This document shows positions 43,647 through 54,215 of a stretch of 64,000 nucleotides of DNA, one piece after another. The stretch lies in assembly GCA_012656075.1 (NCBI GenBank), contig JAAKBF010000151.1, positions 744,001-808,000 on the forward strand, given 5' to 3'. This stretch comes from Phytophthora hibernalis (lineage: Eukaryota; Oomycota; Peronosporomycetes; Peronosporales; Peronosporaceae). Below the pieces are notes generated by a model. That model did not search any database. It worked only from the letters and a program-made list of their open reading frames with translations, and was not told the origin of the DNA. How positions within the stretch are numbered: position 1 is the first letter of the stretch; each line of letters begins with the position of its first letter. The position numbers were made by a program, and so were the translations under genes.

Positions 43647-44500
43647 TCAAACAATATAAACGTATTGGCCCTGATAAGAAATGTAAGAAAATGTATAATA
43701 AATCGCTGCATGCACGTCTATGTATACCTTTCCGAACACGCCATGAACTGCAAAACGGAAGATCTTGTACCGATTCGCATTGATGTCCTGCGTTGCAGCT
43801 ACCAGCACCACCTCCGGAAAGGCGCGAAACAAGCACTTCATGCGAGCACTTTGAAACATGAGAACGCGCGCGACCTTCGACTCGGTGTCCACCATTATCT
43901 CCGCCACGTTGCTGGTGCTCTCCACAGTGAAATCGTCCAGAATTGCAAGTGCACGCTCGGCATCGGTCTGTCCAGCCATCTGTTCCTTTTTAAATCTCGG
44001 AATCATATTGTGGACGTCACGCAGTGCCACAAGATGGCCTACATGTACGTAAAAATAACATTCGCAAAGCCCATATTAGTACACCGGACTGACACAGTAT
44101 CCACACCGGAACGACACAAACTCACCAGAATGCTCCCGTAGATACGCAAGAATTCCCTTCATGTGACCACCCGCCTTGTGCATCTCTTAGACACCACGCG
44201 TAAGTACTTCGTCGGTGATCGTTAGATTCTTCGCGTAGTTGAACCACTGGTGCTTCGTGACAGGATGATTGTGGTACCCAGACGCCTTTAGAGCGGCGTA
44301 TCACTCCGAACGTCCAGCCACGACGCGAGCATTCACCTTGGCCGTACACTCGGTCGTCCGAACCAAGCAATGTTGCGTTTTCTCGACCCACGAGCAGCTT
44401 GACTTCGTCCGTAATTACACCGAAGGGTCGTGCAGTACATGTACTTGGCCCAGGTATCGTGTAGATATTGCGTGCCCTTGCGAGTCTACACAACCCATGT
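43647..44500 (-). pseudogene. ZSWIM/MULE-type transposase fragment with intron
   Basis: On the minus strand exon 1 (about 44126-44330) reads YHNHPVTKHQWFNYAKNLTI and EMHKAGGHMKGILAYLREHS with a TAA just before EMHKAGG. After an 87-bp intron, exon 2 reads LRDVHNMIPRFKKEQMAGQT and RMKCLFRAFPEVVLVAATQD, then NRYKIFRFAVHGVFGKV. This is the RNase H-fold start of the SWIM-containing MULE-type proteins common in oomycetes. The rest of the catalytic core and the SWIM finger are absent. Confidence 0.62.
44039..44125 (-). other. Intron in the ZSWIM/MULE-type fragment
   Basis: 87 bp on the minus strand, GTGAGT to ATGTAG. Splicing joins AYLREHSG to HLVALRDVHNMI in frame. Confidence 0.6.
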
Positions 44501-46254
44501 AGCTTCCCGGTGGCCTTGACTTGCGCCTACAGCTTCGCGCATTTGCTTGTTGCGACTTTTAACCGAGGTGCTCGTCCGGCTGCTCGTCCGGCTTGAAAAT
44601 TGATGGTACGTCGCCGCTTGAAATCTTCAAAGGATCGGTCAAACGCCTCCCAAGATGGCCAGCGACAAGGGAAACCTCCCATAAACGCATCATCTTCAGT
44701 ATGACTTTCTTCACACGGCGATAGTGTCGTCGATGTTCGTGCTGGTTTCCGCGGTGATTTCCGGTGTCCTTTCTGGTTTCGTTTCTGTGAGACACCGGCC
44801 GCAGATTTTTCATTGCTGCTGCTGCTGGTCTCATCAACGCTGCGTTCTTGTCACTGCAGCTCATCACTTCGATCATCTCTGCCTAGTCACTGGCATCGAC
44901 GTCTTCGCTCGCAACACTGTCCTCGCTGGTTTCCGTCCCCGTTCTCATGCGGCACGACTCCAGATACACCAGCAGACCGTGGAGCACCAGCATTTGCGTC
45001 CTCGTAGTCCGAATCACCGGAATCCGAGTGCTCGCGTTCTCTGCCTTCTGCGTCCAATTGTACCATGCCCTCACCAAGCGCAGTCTCAGCTCCTTTATTC
45101 TTTTGCTCCGCTTCTTTATCCTTTTTGAACTTCGCGTCCGGTGCCCGGGTGCGCATGGTTCGGTCCAGTGACCCCAACTGCTCTTCAACAATCTCCTTCT
45201 CCCTGCGTGCGGCACGCTGCACGCGCAAATCCTCGGAAGCCGCTTATTATGGGGCGGGAAACGGAGGGAGGTTCTTCCCGATCGGATGCCACGCGCTGGC
45301 GACGACGAACGATTAAGGCCGCGTGGCGCGCTATGTTCACCGCGCGTCGCTACTCCTCAGCAGCAGAACCACGCTCCTTGATCAGTCGGTCCACGTCTGG
45401 AAGGGTCGACTAGGAACGAAAATCAGACGTAGTTAGTGTGAAACCCGCATAAATAGACGGGCGTAAGCTAGGGGCGAGGTCACCATCGTGCCGGGTCCCA
45501 GGTGTCTAACGAGCTTCTGCGATCCGCGCCGCTTTTCTCGCTTCTTCTCGAGGGAACCAAACGACGAATACCACTCGTTTCCAACTTACGAAATTTGACG
45601 TTTAGAATTCACGCACACCACACTAGAATTCATGTGCACCACACCACGGAGAATACTTGCCCCCGCTCCCGAAATGTATCTTGTCGCCTTGTTGCAGAAA
45701 ACGGCCGCTACACTTCTTTTTACGAGCACCGGACCCACACAAAATAAAACAGAATTGGCACATAATTTGATTACCTCTTCCGGTCTCAGCAGCGTTGTTT
45801 CACTAGTGCCGCCGGCAAAGCAAGTCTATTTTGCATAAAACGTTATCCTCTTTTAAGGCCGTTAGTCTATTTGCGATGGGTGAAAACCTGGATGAGCTAT
45901 TTGAAGCCCTGACAAGCTTTTCTTTTGTCGCTATACAGAGGGAAACTTTAAACGAAAATGACAAATGGCCGCCCCTAATAGTTCATCGTCCCTAACCTAT
46001 TTTGAAACTTTATACATGCGCTTGCTACCTAAAAGGCTCGTATTAACTCGTAAATATGTATGTGCCATTTGGTTAAAGTGGTGGGCTACGCCCCAAAAAC
46101 TCCAGTGGCGCTCGTAAGCATTTATGTCGGATCGAGTGATACATACGGCTTAAGTGAGACAATGGATACATATGGTTAACACCCCTTCTGATAAGCCTAC
46201 AAAACCTTCATTAAATAATATATTTCGGCCAATATGAAAGCATATATTTTAAAG
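44501..46254. other. Unclassified region
   Basis: Minus-strand frames at 44559-44876 and 44883-45228 have a protein-like, charged composition (for example EIVEEQLGSLDRTMRTRAPD) that continues in another frame up to about 45410 (LPDVDRLIKERGSAAEE). They may be one broken gene, but I cannot name a family. From 45430 to 46254 the sequence is AT-richer without a recognisable feature. Confidence 0.3.
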
Positions 46255-46800
46255 TTACTCCGGTACAACATCATCTAGAGGGAGGCAGCAAATGCGTCTT
46301 AAATCGGCCGTTCGCATCACGAGGTCCCTCTGGGACGTAGTTTGCCCTCTAAAACCACTAACGATTGTTTTGGGGTCCACCATTTCCCAGACCCGCCCAA
46401 TGATCTGCGACAGAAGCACGCGTCTCTCGCTTGCGTTCATAGCAAACTTGTGATCCATGTGCCAATCCCTATTCATGTTATACGTTAGTTTGGTAATAAA
46501 AAACAATAAGAGTCTATATAACGCACCGTAGCTGGGTCTTGAAGGCGTGCATTACGCCCGCGTGCTTTGGTTGACTGAGCCCAGTGATACCGGGAGGGAT
46601 AGATTGAACTTTTGTACAGCATGTATCTTCGAGATGCTGCTTCACACTTTTGCACAATAAACGGAAATAAATCCAAAATATATGAAATACCAGCTTGTCT
46701 GCCCTGTGCTTGGTTCCCTTGTGTGTGATGCGGCGGACTTCGAGCTTGTTTCGCCTTAAAAAGAGACCGTCCACGATAGAAGAGCACAATGCGTCCTAGA
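46255..46800 (-). pseudogene. pogo/Jerky-like DDE transposase C-terminal remnant
   Basis: On the minus strand VQSIPPGITGLSQPKHAGVM and HAFKTQLRCV match the third catalytic-region signature of pogo-like transposases, where relatives read near 'QPLDVGVM'. The next block (46255-46506) has ERRVLLSQIIGRVWEMVDP and TIVSGFRG, a typical end of that family. Stops and frame changes around 46507-46515 and upstream break it. The N-terminal DNA-binding part is not visible. Confidence 0.55.
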
Positions 46801-48133
46801 CACAGCGAATTCTCTATCAAACTAGCCGATCATCAACATGATGCGCTTCATAGTAACACAGAGCACTTTAGTCTGGCGCATTAGCTTAAGCCAAACTACT
46901 AGACTACACAGTCACATAGCTAATTACACAGAAAACCAGTATGCACCACTACAATACTGTACCGTGCTTCTAGCTCAGAGTAGAGAATGTACTGCGGCTT
47001 CGTAGATGCTGAGGGCACGAAATAATTGTTTGGTGCCTTGGAAAGGCCTCTTCCAGCTTAACAGCGTCTTTACGCTACCTGTTAATAGTGGCGCGGGTAA
47101 CTCGAAAGAGTGCAGCGGCATCCACAGCGGAAAGATCCGTAAGCGCGCCATACATAGCAAAGTTAGTCACAGTAAGAGTAAGAGGGGAGGGAATACAACT
47201 TTGTATCTCTCCTTATTCTTGTTCTCGGACTGCGCGGCAAGCTAGACGTGTCGTTGTGAATCGGACGGGTATTGTTGGTGGAAAAGCGCAGCTACAACTA
47301 AAAACCTTATGAGTTTTTTTGATTTTGGCCAATATTTATTGTCTCACTCGATCTGACAAATACGGTAGTTCGTAAGTATTTAAACGAGCTGAAGCTTAGG
47401 GTCGTTTTTAAATTCCCGCTCCCACGTCCCGGGACCATATACTGGCACAGGGTCGAATCCTTCAAGACCGTCCCACTCACGGGTTTATTTCGCGTCGCCG
47501 GGAGTGGGACGATTGGCGGGTACCAGAGCCCAAGACCCCAAGCTCTCCAGCGGATAGTCGACAATGGAAGAGTTCGACCGCGTTGATGGCGCGATGCCGA
47601 CGTATACGGCATGGGGAGCCAACGCTCCGCGGACAGAATGTCGTCGGCTTAAAGCTACCCCTGCCTCGCTCTACAAAGTAGTTCACTAAGACGCTCTCCA
47701 AGCGTATCTCGTCGTATCGGAAACCATAAGAAACATTGTAGGTTTATGACATTTAATAAGATTATGTTAGATACATATTTCCCGAGCGTTCATTCTTATT
47801 TTGGTAAATTGAATCCGATTTTCCCGGGATTCGTCCCGGGAACTTAGGCTTGACCGGGGTTGGCGCCTCTCAAAGGGTGGCCCCGCCGCCCGCCCTTCAG
47901 TTTCTAGGAATATATTTTTAAAATCACTTAGAAAGAAACTCTGATGAAGGATAAAGCGGCTCGGAGTGCGGTGCGGGACGCCATCGCACTGAAGCTGTTT
48001 CCGCTTGCGCTAACATACCCAGAGAAGCAGCGGGGTCCATGCTGTTGGGGTGGTGTACACTCCCAACCATCGCACGGGCAGCCGAGGTTTTGAATGTGAG
48101 CTGACTACCCATCTGTACAACGGTATGTTGTAA
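46801..48133. other. Unclassified non-coding sequence
   Basis: Short frames only (minus 47307-47701, 47924-48112), with no family recognised and no clear inverted or direct repeat seen. Confidence 0.3.
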
Positions 48134-50660
48134 GTGTACACCAAAGGTAAAAATATATTTGCAGAGAACTGTTCACGATGTCGAATACAAAACCATTTTG
48201 TATTGTGTAAGATACAGATGTTGTACCTGTCGTTCTCTACTGTCGATGATAGCTATCTAGCTTCATCAAAAGTTGCTCTGTTAGCATTTCCCTATTTGCT
48301 TACTAACCAGACTGGTATCTCGTTTGTTTTGTTTGATCTCGTTTACGATAACATGCAGACAACCAAAGGGCTTGCAGGTGCAACAGACAAGGTAACTCAT
48401 CGTCGGCAAAAACGGTATTACTATATGCTCAGTCTTGCATGTTCGGAGATTGAAAAACGTAAAAGCATGGATGCTGCTTACGATCTCTAAGAAATCGTAT
48501 TTGACTAACCACGTGTGTCTGGATAGCGAGGCACTCCAAACGATATGGCTTTCTCAGACCAAAGTGTGCATTAGGTTACTTGAAGCACACATGACAATAT
48601 CACAGTGGCAAAAGGTTATACGCGTGGATCATTCACAGAATTTCTGTAGTAAGTTCAAAGTGTTTAGGGCTGACGGAAGCAAAGAGCAAGTGTCTAGTGT
48701 GCATATGCTGCTACTGATTCAGATTGAGATAGGTCAAGGCATTGGACGAGGTCTCACCCGGTCCAAAATGCACGAGGAAACAGAAGCGATTTACAAGGCA
48801 TCGCAACTAAATTTAACTCGTATCCGGCTCAGGATCGATTCTGTGTGTGTGATCATGTGAATGGTATGCGCAATCTCGCCAACAAGGTGCTCGTAGATAC
48901 CGTAGCTGTGATGAAGGACCCGTTCCACGTCATTCAGAGAATGACAGAAAAATAGTAATCAAGCTCAGCGGGCTGGCTGTCTTAGTATCTGGCTAGAGCA
49001 ATTTACGATGTGGAGAGAAACCTCCGTTCGACGGAAGTTATGGCTGAAATATTTGCTAACACAATCACTGATGTTCCGTCGTCCAGTAGTCGTGTGGAAA
49101 ATAGCGAATGGAAGGGCAGTGTCAACAGCAACATCGAGCAGATCGTCGGGTGATCTTTTGCCGAAGAAAGTGACTAAAGAGAGGGCGGTAGTACGGTGCG
49201 TGTGTTATCTACAAGTCAACACGAAGCAATCCACTCCAAGGTCAGGATGCTTCTTGATCGGACCTGTCCATCGAAGTTGGCCTTCGGATCCTGGATATAT
49301 TCCTGTTGCAGGTTCGTTTTTGAGCAAGAGACACCTTCCTACCAATTTGTTTAATGACACCTCGCTGATCTTAATTTATGTGATGCCAGCATAACCTGAA
49401 AGTTGGGGCCAAGCTCAGCCGCAATACTGTATTTAACGGGCTTGGCGTTATACCCCTGCGTCGCAGCGCACAGCAAGCGTACATCAACGAGCTGCTGACA
49501 ACTCGGCAGAAGCCCACCACTTTGCAGCAGAGATATAGACCAGGTGGAGGAGAAGCCCCTGTTCATCGTCCTTGGGAAATACAGTACGACATGATCCCGC
49601 TACATGCAGAGAGAGCAGAGGAAACTTGCTTCGAGACGACACCGCGCACAGCGATATCCTAAAACAGCTATGTACAGTTAATCAGGGACGCAAGGCGATG
49701 AAACAGCGTGATTTTGTTGAAAACCTTGGTCTGGAGGCAGAGTATGGTAGCCCAGCGGATTTTATGTCGCATGAGTTCGTCTTGCTGAAAATGCTGCGTG
49801 CGGAACAGTTATCTTCAAAGCAGCAGGCGTGGGATTGCTGCGAAGTGGTCGCGACAATTTTGTATAATACGGCCACCAGACAGCTCGACTACCCCAATTT
49901 GGACATCAAAAAGCGTGGGTACCGTGCATCGCTCGTCGTATAGGCCCCATCAATGTTCAAATAAAACAGTACTCGGAAAACACACCGTGAGCAGTTCCCG
50001 TGTAATGATTTTGAAAAGCGGCACAATACACAACGACGAGGTCAATATGCCCAACGAAAAAGCCCTTCAGTAAGTGGTGTTTGAATTATTTTGATTACCA
50101 GTACGTATCACGCAAGTGTATCGCTCCGTGTATGGCTTTACTGCCTGTACATGCATGGGTATCAACCCAAAGAGCGATGAATTTCTTGAGCGTCAATGGG
50201 ATTCTTCGAGCCGAGCTGTGAGCTATAAGCAAGAAAACCGCCGCAGAGACGAAACTCTGGACAAACCGTTTCTCTCATCGGATTGTGTTGTCAACGATGA
50301 CTTGCAAGTCTCACAAGATCAGACAGACCACAGTCGATGCGTCATCCGCAATTATAACTAAAACCTGGAGTGTATGTCCTGTGATAGTTATTGGGGATCA
50401 TTCTGCAACTGCATCCACGCTGCTCATCTAAATGACAGCAACGGCTATCTGTTCGCGTCGCCTCCAAGCCCCGAAATTATCCCCGTCTACTAGATACGAA
50501 GTTCTCGACGACAGCACGCTTGACGAGCTACTGAAGCATTCTGCTGGTTTTCGCAAGGGAACTCACGGAAAATGGCCAAGCGTCGTTGCAAAATATCAGA
50601 AAATGAATCCATCCGGCACATCTGGATTTGAACAAGCTGCGCTGTCGGCTTAATGGAGAG
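48134..50660 (+). pseudogene. Decayed ISL3/MULE-like DDE transposase remnants
   Basis: Plus-strand pieces seem to come from one transposase family. 48435-48860 has WQKVIRVDHSQNFCSKFKVF followed by a VHMLLLIQIEIGQGIGRGLT region. About 48858-48950 reads MRNLANKVLVDTVAVMKDPF and HVIQRMTEK in another frame. About 49400-49590 reads IPLRRSAQQAYINELLTTRQ and HRPWEIQYDMIPL. 50432-50653 reads KHSAGFRKGTHGKWPSVVAK. Frames change repeatedly with stops. The Asp-containing RVDHS and the KDPFHVI segment fit DDE transposases of the ISL3-like type that pull a partner DNA to a 'DPFHV' motif. The family name is tentative. Confidence 0.4.
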
Positions 50661-51754
50661 CAGTTGAGACGAACACTTCGTACAGCGAGCGGGAGTACCG
50701 TTTTAATACATCACGTGCGGTTGAAGTCTCAAGTCAAAGTTCTGGTGTGAGTGCAACAATACAGGGTCGAGATCAACCCGCCATAAAACCAGCAAGAGCT
50801 GCCACAAGCTGCAACAAACGAAAGCGCGGGTGTTGACCAAACAGCACAAATCCAAACTCTGAGCACCGCCAGCAAGCCAGAATGCAGTCTATTACCAGCT
50901 TTTTCTTCTTCATAGTCATCCCACTTCACTACCGCCTTAATAAATACATCCATTCACATGATCAATTACACTCGTTGTGAGCGGCAGCATACTACATTAA
51001 CTAGTTCCGCTTTAGCCTTGTGAAAAGCCAGCTTTTTAGTGCTTGTAACCATCTCAACCACCTGGCCCAGTTGAGCACCCATCTCAACCGTTTTGTTCAG
51101 TTGAATAACCATTTCATCCGTTTGATCCATTTGAGCAACCATCACAAACAATTACTCAACCTTCTGAGTGAAGTGAGGATTCGCTCGACAACGACAATGA
51201 CATCTTCGAAAACGCAACATGGATATCACAATGGTTCAGGAAGACTCCGAGAAGTTCAGCTTGCATCTCAATTTGAGTCGAAAAATGACGTCATCTCTAG
51301 CGAAATGACGTATGTCTCGTCGGCCTCACTACTGAAGAAGTACAAGTTGTACGTCTTTGACAAAAATAAAAACCCCGACACCAGTAGTATATACTGGCAC
51401 ATTACACCGGCAGTTTTTCTTACCATTATTTTACAAGGAGAATAGGTTTCGAGCATTTCTAAGCGAGAGGAGCTATTTCTAACGATGCGACAGCTCGACC
51501 AGCTGAGAGCGTGAGGAGACATCTGTTGCAGCTTAAGCGTCCACACAACCTCTCGCTAATCGATATGAAACATCACACAGCTATTTTTCTTCGCGTAATT
51601 TACGGTTAAGGCTAGGTCTGCATTTTCGTGGAAATTCCCTCTTGGAGCCATTACCATTGGTCAGAATCTGTCGTGACTTTTGACCAATAGTGACCCGCTA
51701 CAGAAACAGAAAGTTCTTTTTCTCTCATTCGAGAATCTGCTGCCTCGAGGAAAG
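50661..51754. other. Spacer with short tandem repeats upstream of the CRN gene
   Basis: At about 51048-51148 there are roughly three imperfect 36-bp units of the form AACCATCTCAACCNNNTGGNCCAGTTGAGCACC-like sequence. They give a heptad-like minus-strand translation. A plus frame at about 51180-51445 is unrecognised. The CRN promoter must lie in the last few hundred bases. Confidence 0.4.
51721..51735 (+). promoter_or_regulatory. Possible Inr-like element of the CRN gene
   Basis: TCTCTCATTCGAGAA lies about 20-35 bp before the CRN ATG and contains a TCATTC initiator-like core as found at oomycete transcription starts. Pattern match only. Confidence 0.3.
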
Positions 51755-53139
51755 ATGGTGACGCTTGTGTGTGTGATCGTTGGTGTGGCAGGAAGCGCGT
51801 TTCCTGTGGACATTGATGCGAGTCTGTTGGTGGGCATCTTGAAGGACGCGATCAAGGAGAAGAAGCCAAATGACTTGAAAGATGTCGACGCAGACAAGCT
51901 GCAACTCTTCCTGGCGAAGACGGCGGACGGCGCGTGGCTCTCGTCTCACTTGGAAGACGTGAAGAAGCTCAAGAAAGGGGAAAAGACTGCTCTAATCGAA
52001 GGGCTGACACACGAAGATAATGAACTTGATGGGGAGTTTGGCCTTGACGAGGTTCTCGAGGGATGCCAGAACCGAAAACCAAGCAAATCCACGTGCTGGT
52101 GGTGGTTCCGGAGCGAGCACCACCCCAACCAAAATTATGGCTTGTCACTGGATCCGTTGATAACGCGTTGAACACGAAAGGGATTCGCTGCAGAGTTTAC
52201 CGTCTGGCAGGATTACGGCTTTGATGCTACGATCCTGCGCGCCGCACCCAGGACAAGGATGTCGCGTTTTGGTATGAAGACAAGACGTTGTGCATCCATA
52301 TTCTGTTCAAGACAGGTGCGTCCATCTCGCCACTGCGTGATAGTGCTGCTTACGTTGACACTGTTTCGTTTACAGAAGAAGCTGCATGGCTATTCGAAAA
52401 TGACTTGAGGGAGGGTCCGCTAACGCTGGGCTCTCCGTTCTGTGGCCAAACGGTTATAACGAGAGTTACACAAGTTAAAGCTGTATCTACTGAACTACAG
52501 CGTGTCTTGTACACCGACTATGACCCACAAGAGTCGGATTCTCCGCAAAACACAATGTCATCCATATCGTTGACTACAAGCGTTTCGAATCTGGACTCCT
52601 CGACTAACGAGTTTCGTTACCAACGGATCGAACACGAGAAGTTCTTTCTTCCATACGGCAAGGCAGAAAGCTGCCATTTGGTGTCGAGAAAGAAAAGCAG
52701 AGACCACAAACGAGAATTCGCCAAGTACGATCGTGACCCGAACAATCGGCTTGCTCTTTCTCGCGATATGCATGGTTGGTACGATGGTATGAGCATCGAG
52801 TTTCCCATCGTCAATATGCTCCCCGGATCCGTTGACAAGAATCCATCTATTGGCAACAGATGCAAGGTACATAATATGTGCAGAGGTTTGTGTATGCAAT
52901 TATTCTGACGTTTACGTGTGTAGGTGGAGGTGTTCGTGAAGGTTGTAGATACACAGTGCACAGATCGTGTTTTCAGTCGTTTGAAAGAAGGATCAACCAA
53001 GACCGACGATCCGCTCGTGATGAAGACGTTTGTTCACGTGGAGGATCCAGAAACGTTTTGTTTCTGTATGAGATCGAAGCATGATGACAACGATAAGCTC
53101 CAGAGAAGCTTCTTTGATATGACTCCGGCGGTCGATTGA
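51755..53139 (+). pseudogene. Crinkler (CRN) effector gene with HNH-like C-terminal domain, broken
   Basis: CRNs are secreted oomycete proteins delivered into host cells, many acting in the nucleus. The ATG at 51755 starts a standard CRN header: a hydrophobic start (MVTLVCVIVGVAGSAFPVD), then the translocation-associated LQLFLAK motif at about residues 49-55. The frame breaks at about 52059-52065, and a TGA interrupts the second frame at 52222-52224; that frame then continues to 52866. A 57-bp intron (52867-52923) precedes the last exon (52924-53139). The C-terminal part shows HLVSRKK and NNRLALSRDMHGWYDG, an H-N-H arrangement of a His-Me-type nuclease. The frameshift could be an assembly error but the TGA is a substitution, so I call it a pseudogene with caution. 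No repaired sequence is given. Confidence 0.78.
52867..52923 (+). other. Intron in the C-terminal part of the CRN gene
   Basis: 57 bp, GTACAT to GTGTAG, phase 0. An in-frame TGA lies inside it, and splicing restores an open frame to 53139. Confidence 0.7.
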
Positions 53140-53200
53140 ATACAAATAATAAGTTGAGGTTCCAGGTGTGTCAAAAATAAATTAGTTTTCATCCTGATAA

Positions 53201-53210
53201 ATATAAAGTT
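53201..53210 (+). promoter_or_regulatory. ATATAAAGTT promoter-like motif
   Basis: The motif lies 15-24 bp before the ATG at 53225. Similar ATATAAAGTC or TTATAAAGTC copies precede the genes at 53477 and 54216, suggesting a virus-specific promoter. Confidence 0.5.
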
Positions 53211-53224
53211 AGTAATATAGAAAG

Positions 53225-53431
53225 ATGGCGTACTCACCTGGGCAGTACCAAACTAACAAGGAGCGCATTAATGCAGCGCAGAAGCACTACTACCAGCGCA
53301 CGCGCGAAGCTCGTCTATCCTATCAAAAGGGTATGATGATAAGAACAGAGAGCAGATTCGGGCTCGCAAGCGGAAGCACAGCAGCGAACTTAACGACAGT
53401 GAAAACGTACCTATCGAGTAAAATCGAACTT
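53225..53431 (+). CDS. Small basic protein, bZIP/coil-like (one apparent 1-nt frameshift)
   Basis: The ATG at 53225 begins MAYSPGQYQTNKERINAAQK and continues with a Tyr/Arg-rich helix. Near 53330 the frame must shift one base to read YDDKNREQIRARKRKHSSEL and reach a stop at about 53431. The result is a roughly 70-residue, strongly basic, helical protein that could bind nucleic acid. In the uncorrected frame it would run to 53473 with an unrelated tail. Function unknown. It is the first gene of the virus-like block. Confidence 0.5.
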
Positions 53432-53451
53432 AACTGTTTTTCTATTCTGAT

Positions 53452-53461
53452 ATATAAAGTC
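53452..53461 (+). promoter_or_regulatory. ATATAAAGTC promoter-like motif
   Basis: Lies 16-25 bp before the ATG at 53477. Confidence 0.55.
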
Positions 53462-53476
53462 AAAACTGTATAGCTA

Positions 53477-53836
53477 ATGAGAAATACACGTAAAATTTTA
53501 CTCAAAGCGCTTGGGGACCTATCCCAATACCACTCCTCTGGATGGTACTGGAATACGTTAGAGGATAACGGAAAATGGATGCAAATGGGTAAGACCCAAA
53601 TATATCCATGCCCTGCGTATCGTCCTAATGTAAATTCGAGATGCTACTGTGATACCCCAATCAAGCGACACTTTCTAATAATAGATAAAGATGATAATCA
53701 TCATTTTATTGGTTCAGAGTGTGTAAAACTCTTTGGTGGGCACTACAAGGTATGTCTCGGTTGTCAAAAACGATACCGAGGTGGTTATATATATTGCAAA
53801 GCCTGTCGAGACCGTGGTCTTACCTCATTTAGTTGA
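53477..53836 (+). CDS. Small zinc-ribbon-like protein
   Basis: 119 aa, uninterrupted. Cys pairs occur in SRCYCDTPIKRHFLI, in the SECVKLFGG segment, in VCLGCQKRY and in YCKACRDRG, giving a likely two-site zinc-binding fold. Proteins with a C-x-C ... GSEC(V) ... C-x2-C pattern are found in large DNA viruses and their relatives, but I cannot name a function. It directly follows an ATATAAAGTC motif. Confidence 0.6.
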   Translation: MRNTRKILLKALGDLSQYHSSGWYWNTLEDNGKWMQMGKTQIYPCPAYRPNVNSRCYCDTPIKRHFLIIDKDDNHHFIGSECVKLFGGHYKVCLGCQKRYRGGYIYCKACRDRGLTSFS

Positions 53837-54093
53837 TGAAAAGCTACAGTTTGGGAAGTATAAAAAGAAAGCCTATTTCACTATTAGGTGTGGATGATGG
53901 CTACATCCACTTCCTATTTGAGTGTGATAATGTATCGGAAGCTTCTAAACAGGATTTAGCTCGCAATGTACTACCACAAACAATTATTGGTACCGGTATG
54001 TACCACGACAAAACCCTTCAATGGATTAAGGCTACGATATTGGATCTTATAACTGGCTTAAAACCTCCAACAAGTCATATGCCAATTATTTGA
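53836..54093 (+). CDS. Hypothetical protein
   Basis: An 85-aa frame from the ATG at 53836 (MKSYSLGSIKRKPISLLGVD), starting where the zinc-ribbon gene stops. The composition is plausible but there is no motif and no TATAAAG motif nearby. It could be translated by coupling, or be a remnant. Confidence 0.35.
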   Translation: MKSYSLGSIKRKPISLLGVDDGYIHFLFECDNVSEASKQDLARNVLPQTIIGTGMYHDKTLQWIKATILDLITGLKPPTSHMPII

Positions 54094-54129
54094 ATTAATT
54101 AATTGCAGATTTTTTTGTAGAGGCCTAAG

Positions 54130-54173
54130 ATATAAAGTCGAGCCTGAGACAAGATCCAAAATATTATAAAGTC
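54130..54173 (+). promoter_or_regulatory. Two TATAAAGTC promoter-like motifs before polymerase B
   Basis: ATATAAAGTC at 54130-54139 and TTATAAAGTC at 54164-54173, 77-86 and 43-52 bp before the polymerase ATG. Confidence 0.55.
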
Positions 54174-54215
54174 AAATTTACGAGAATAATATAGCCACGC
54201 TTATATATAGGCAAC

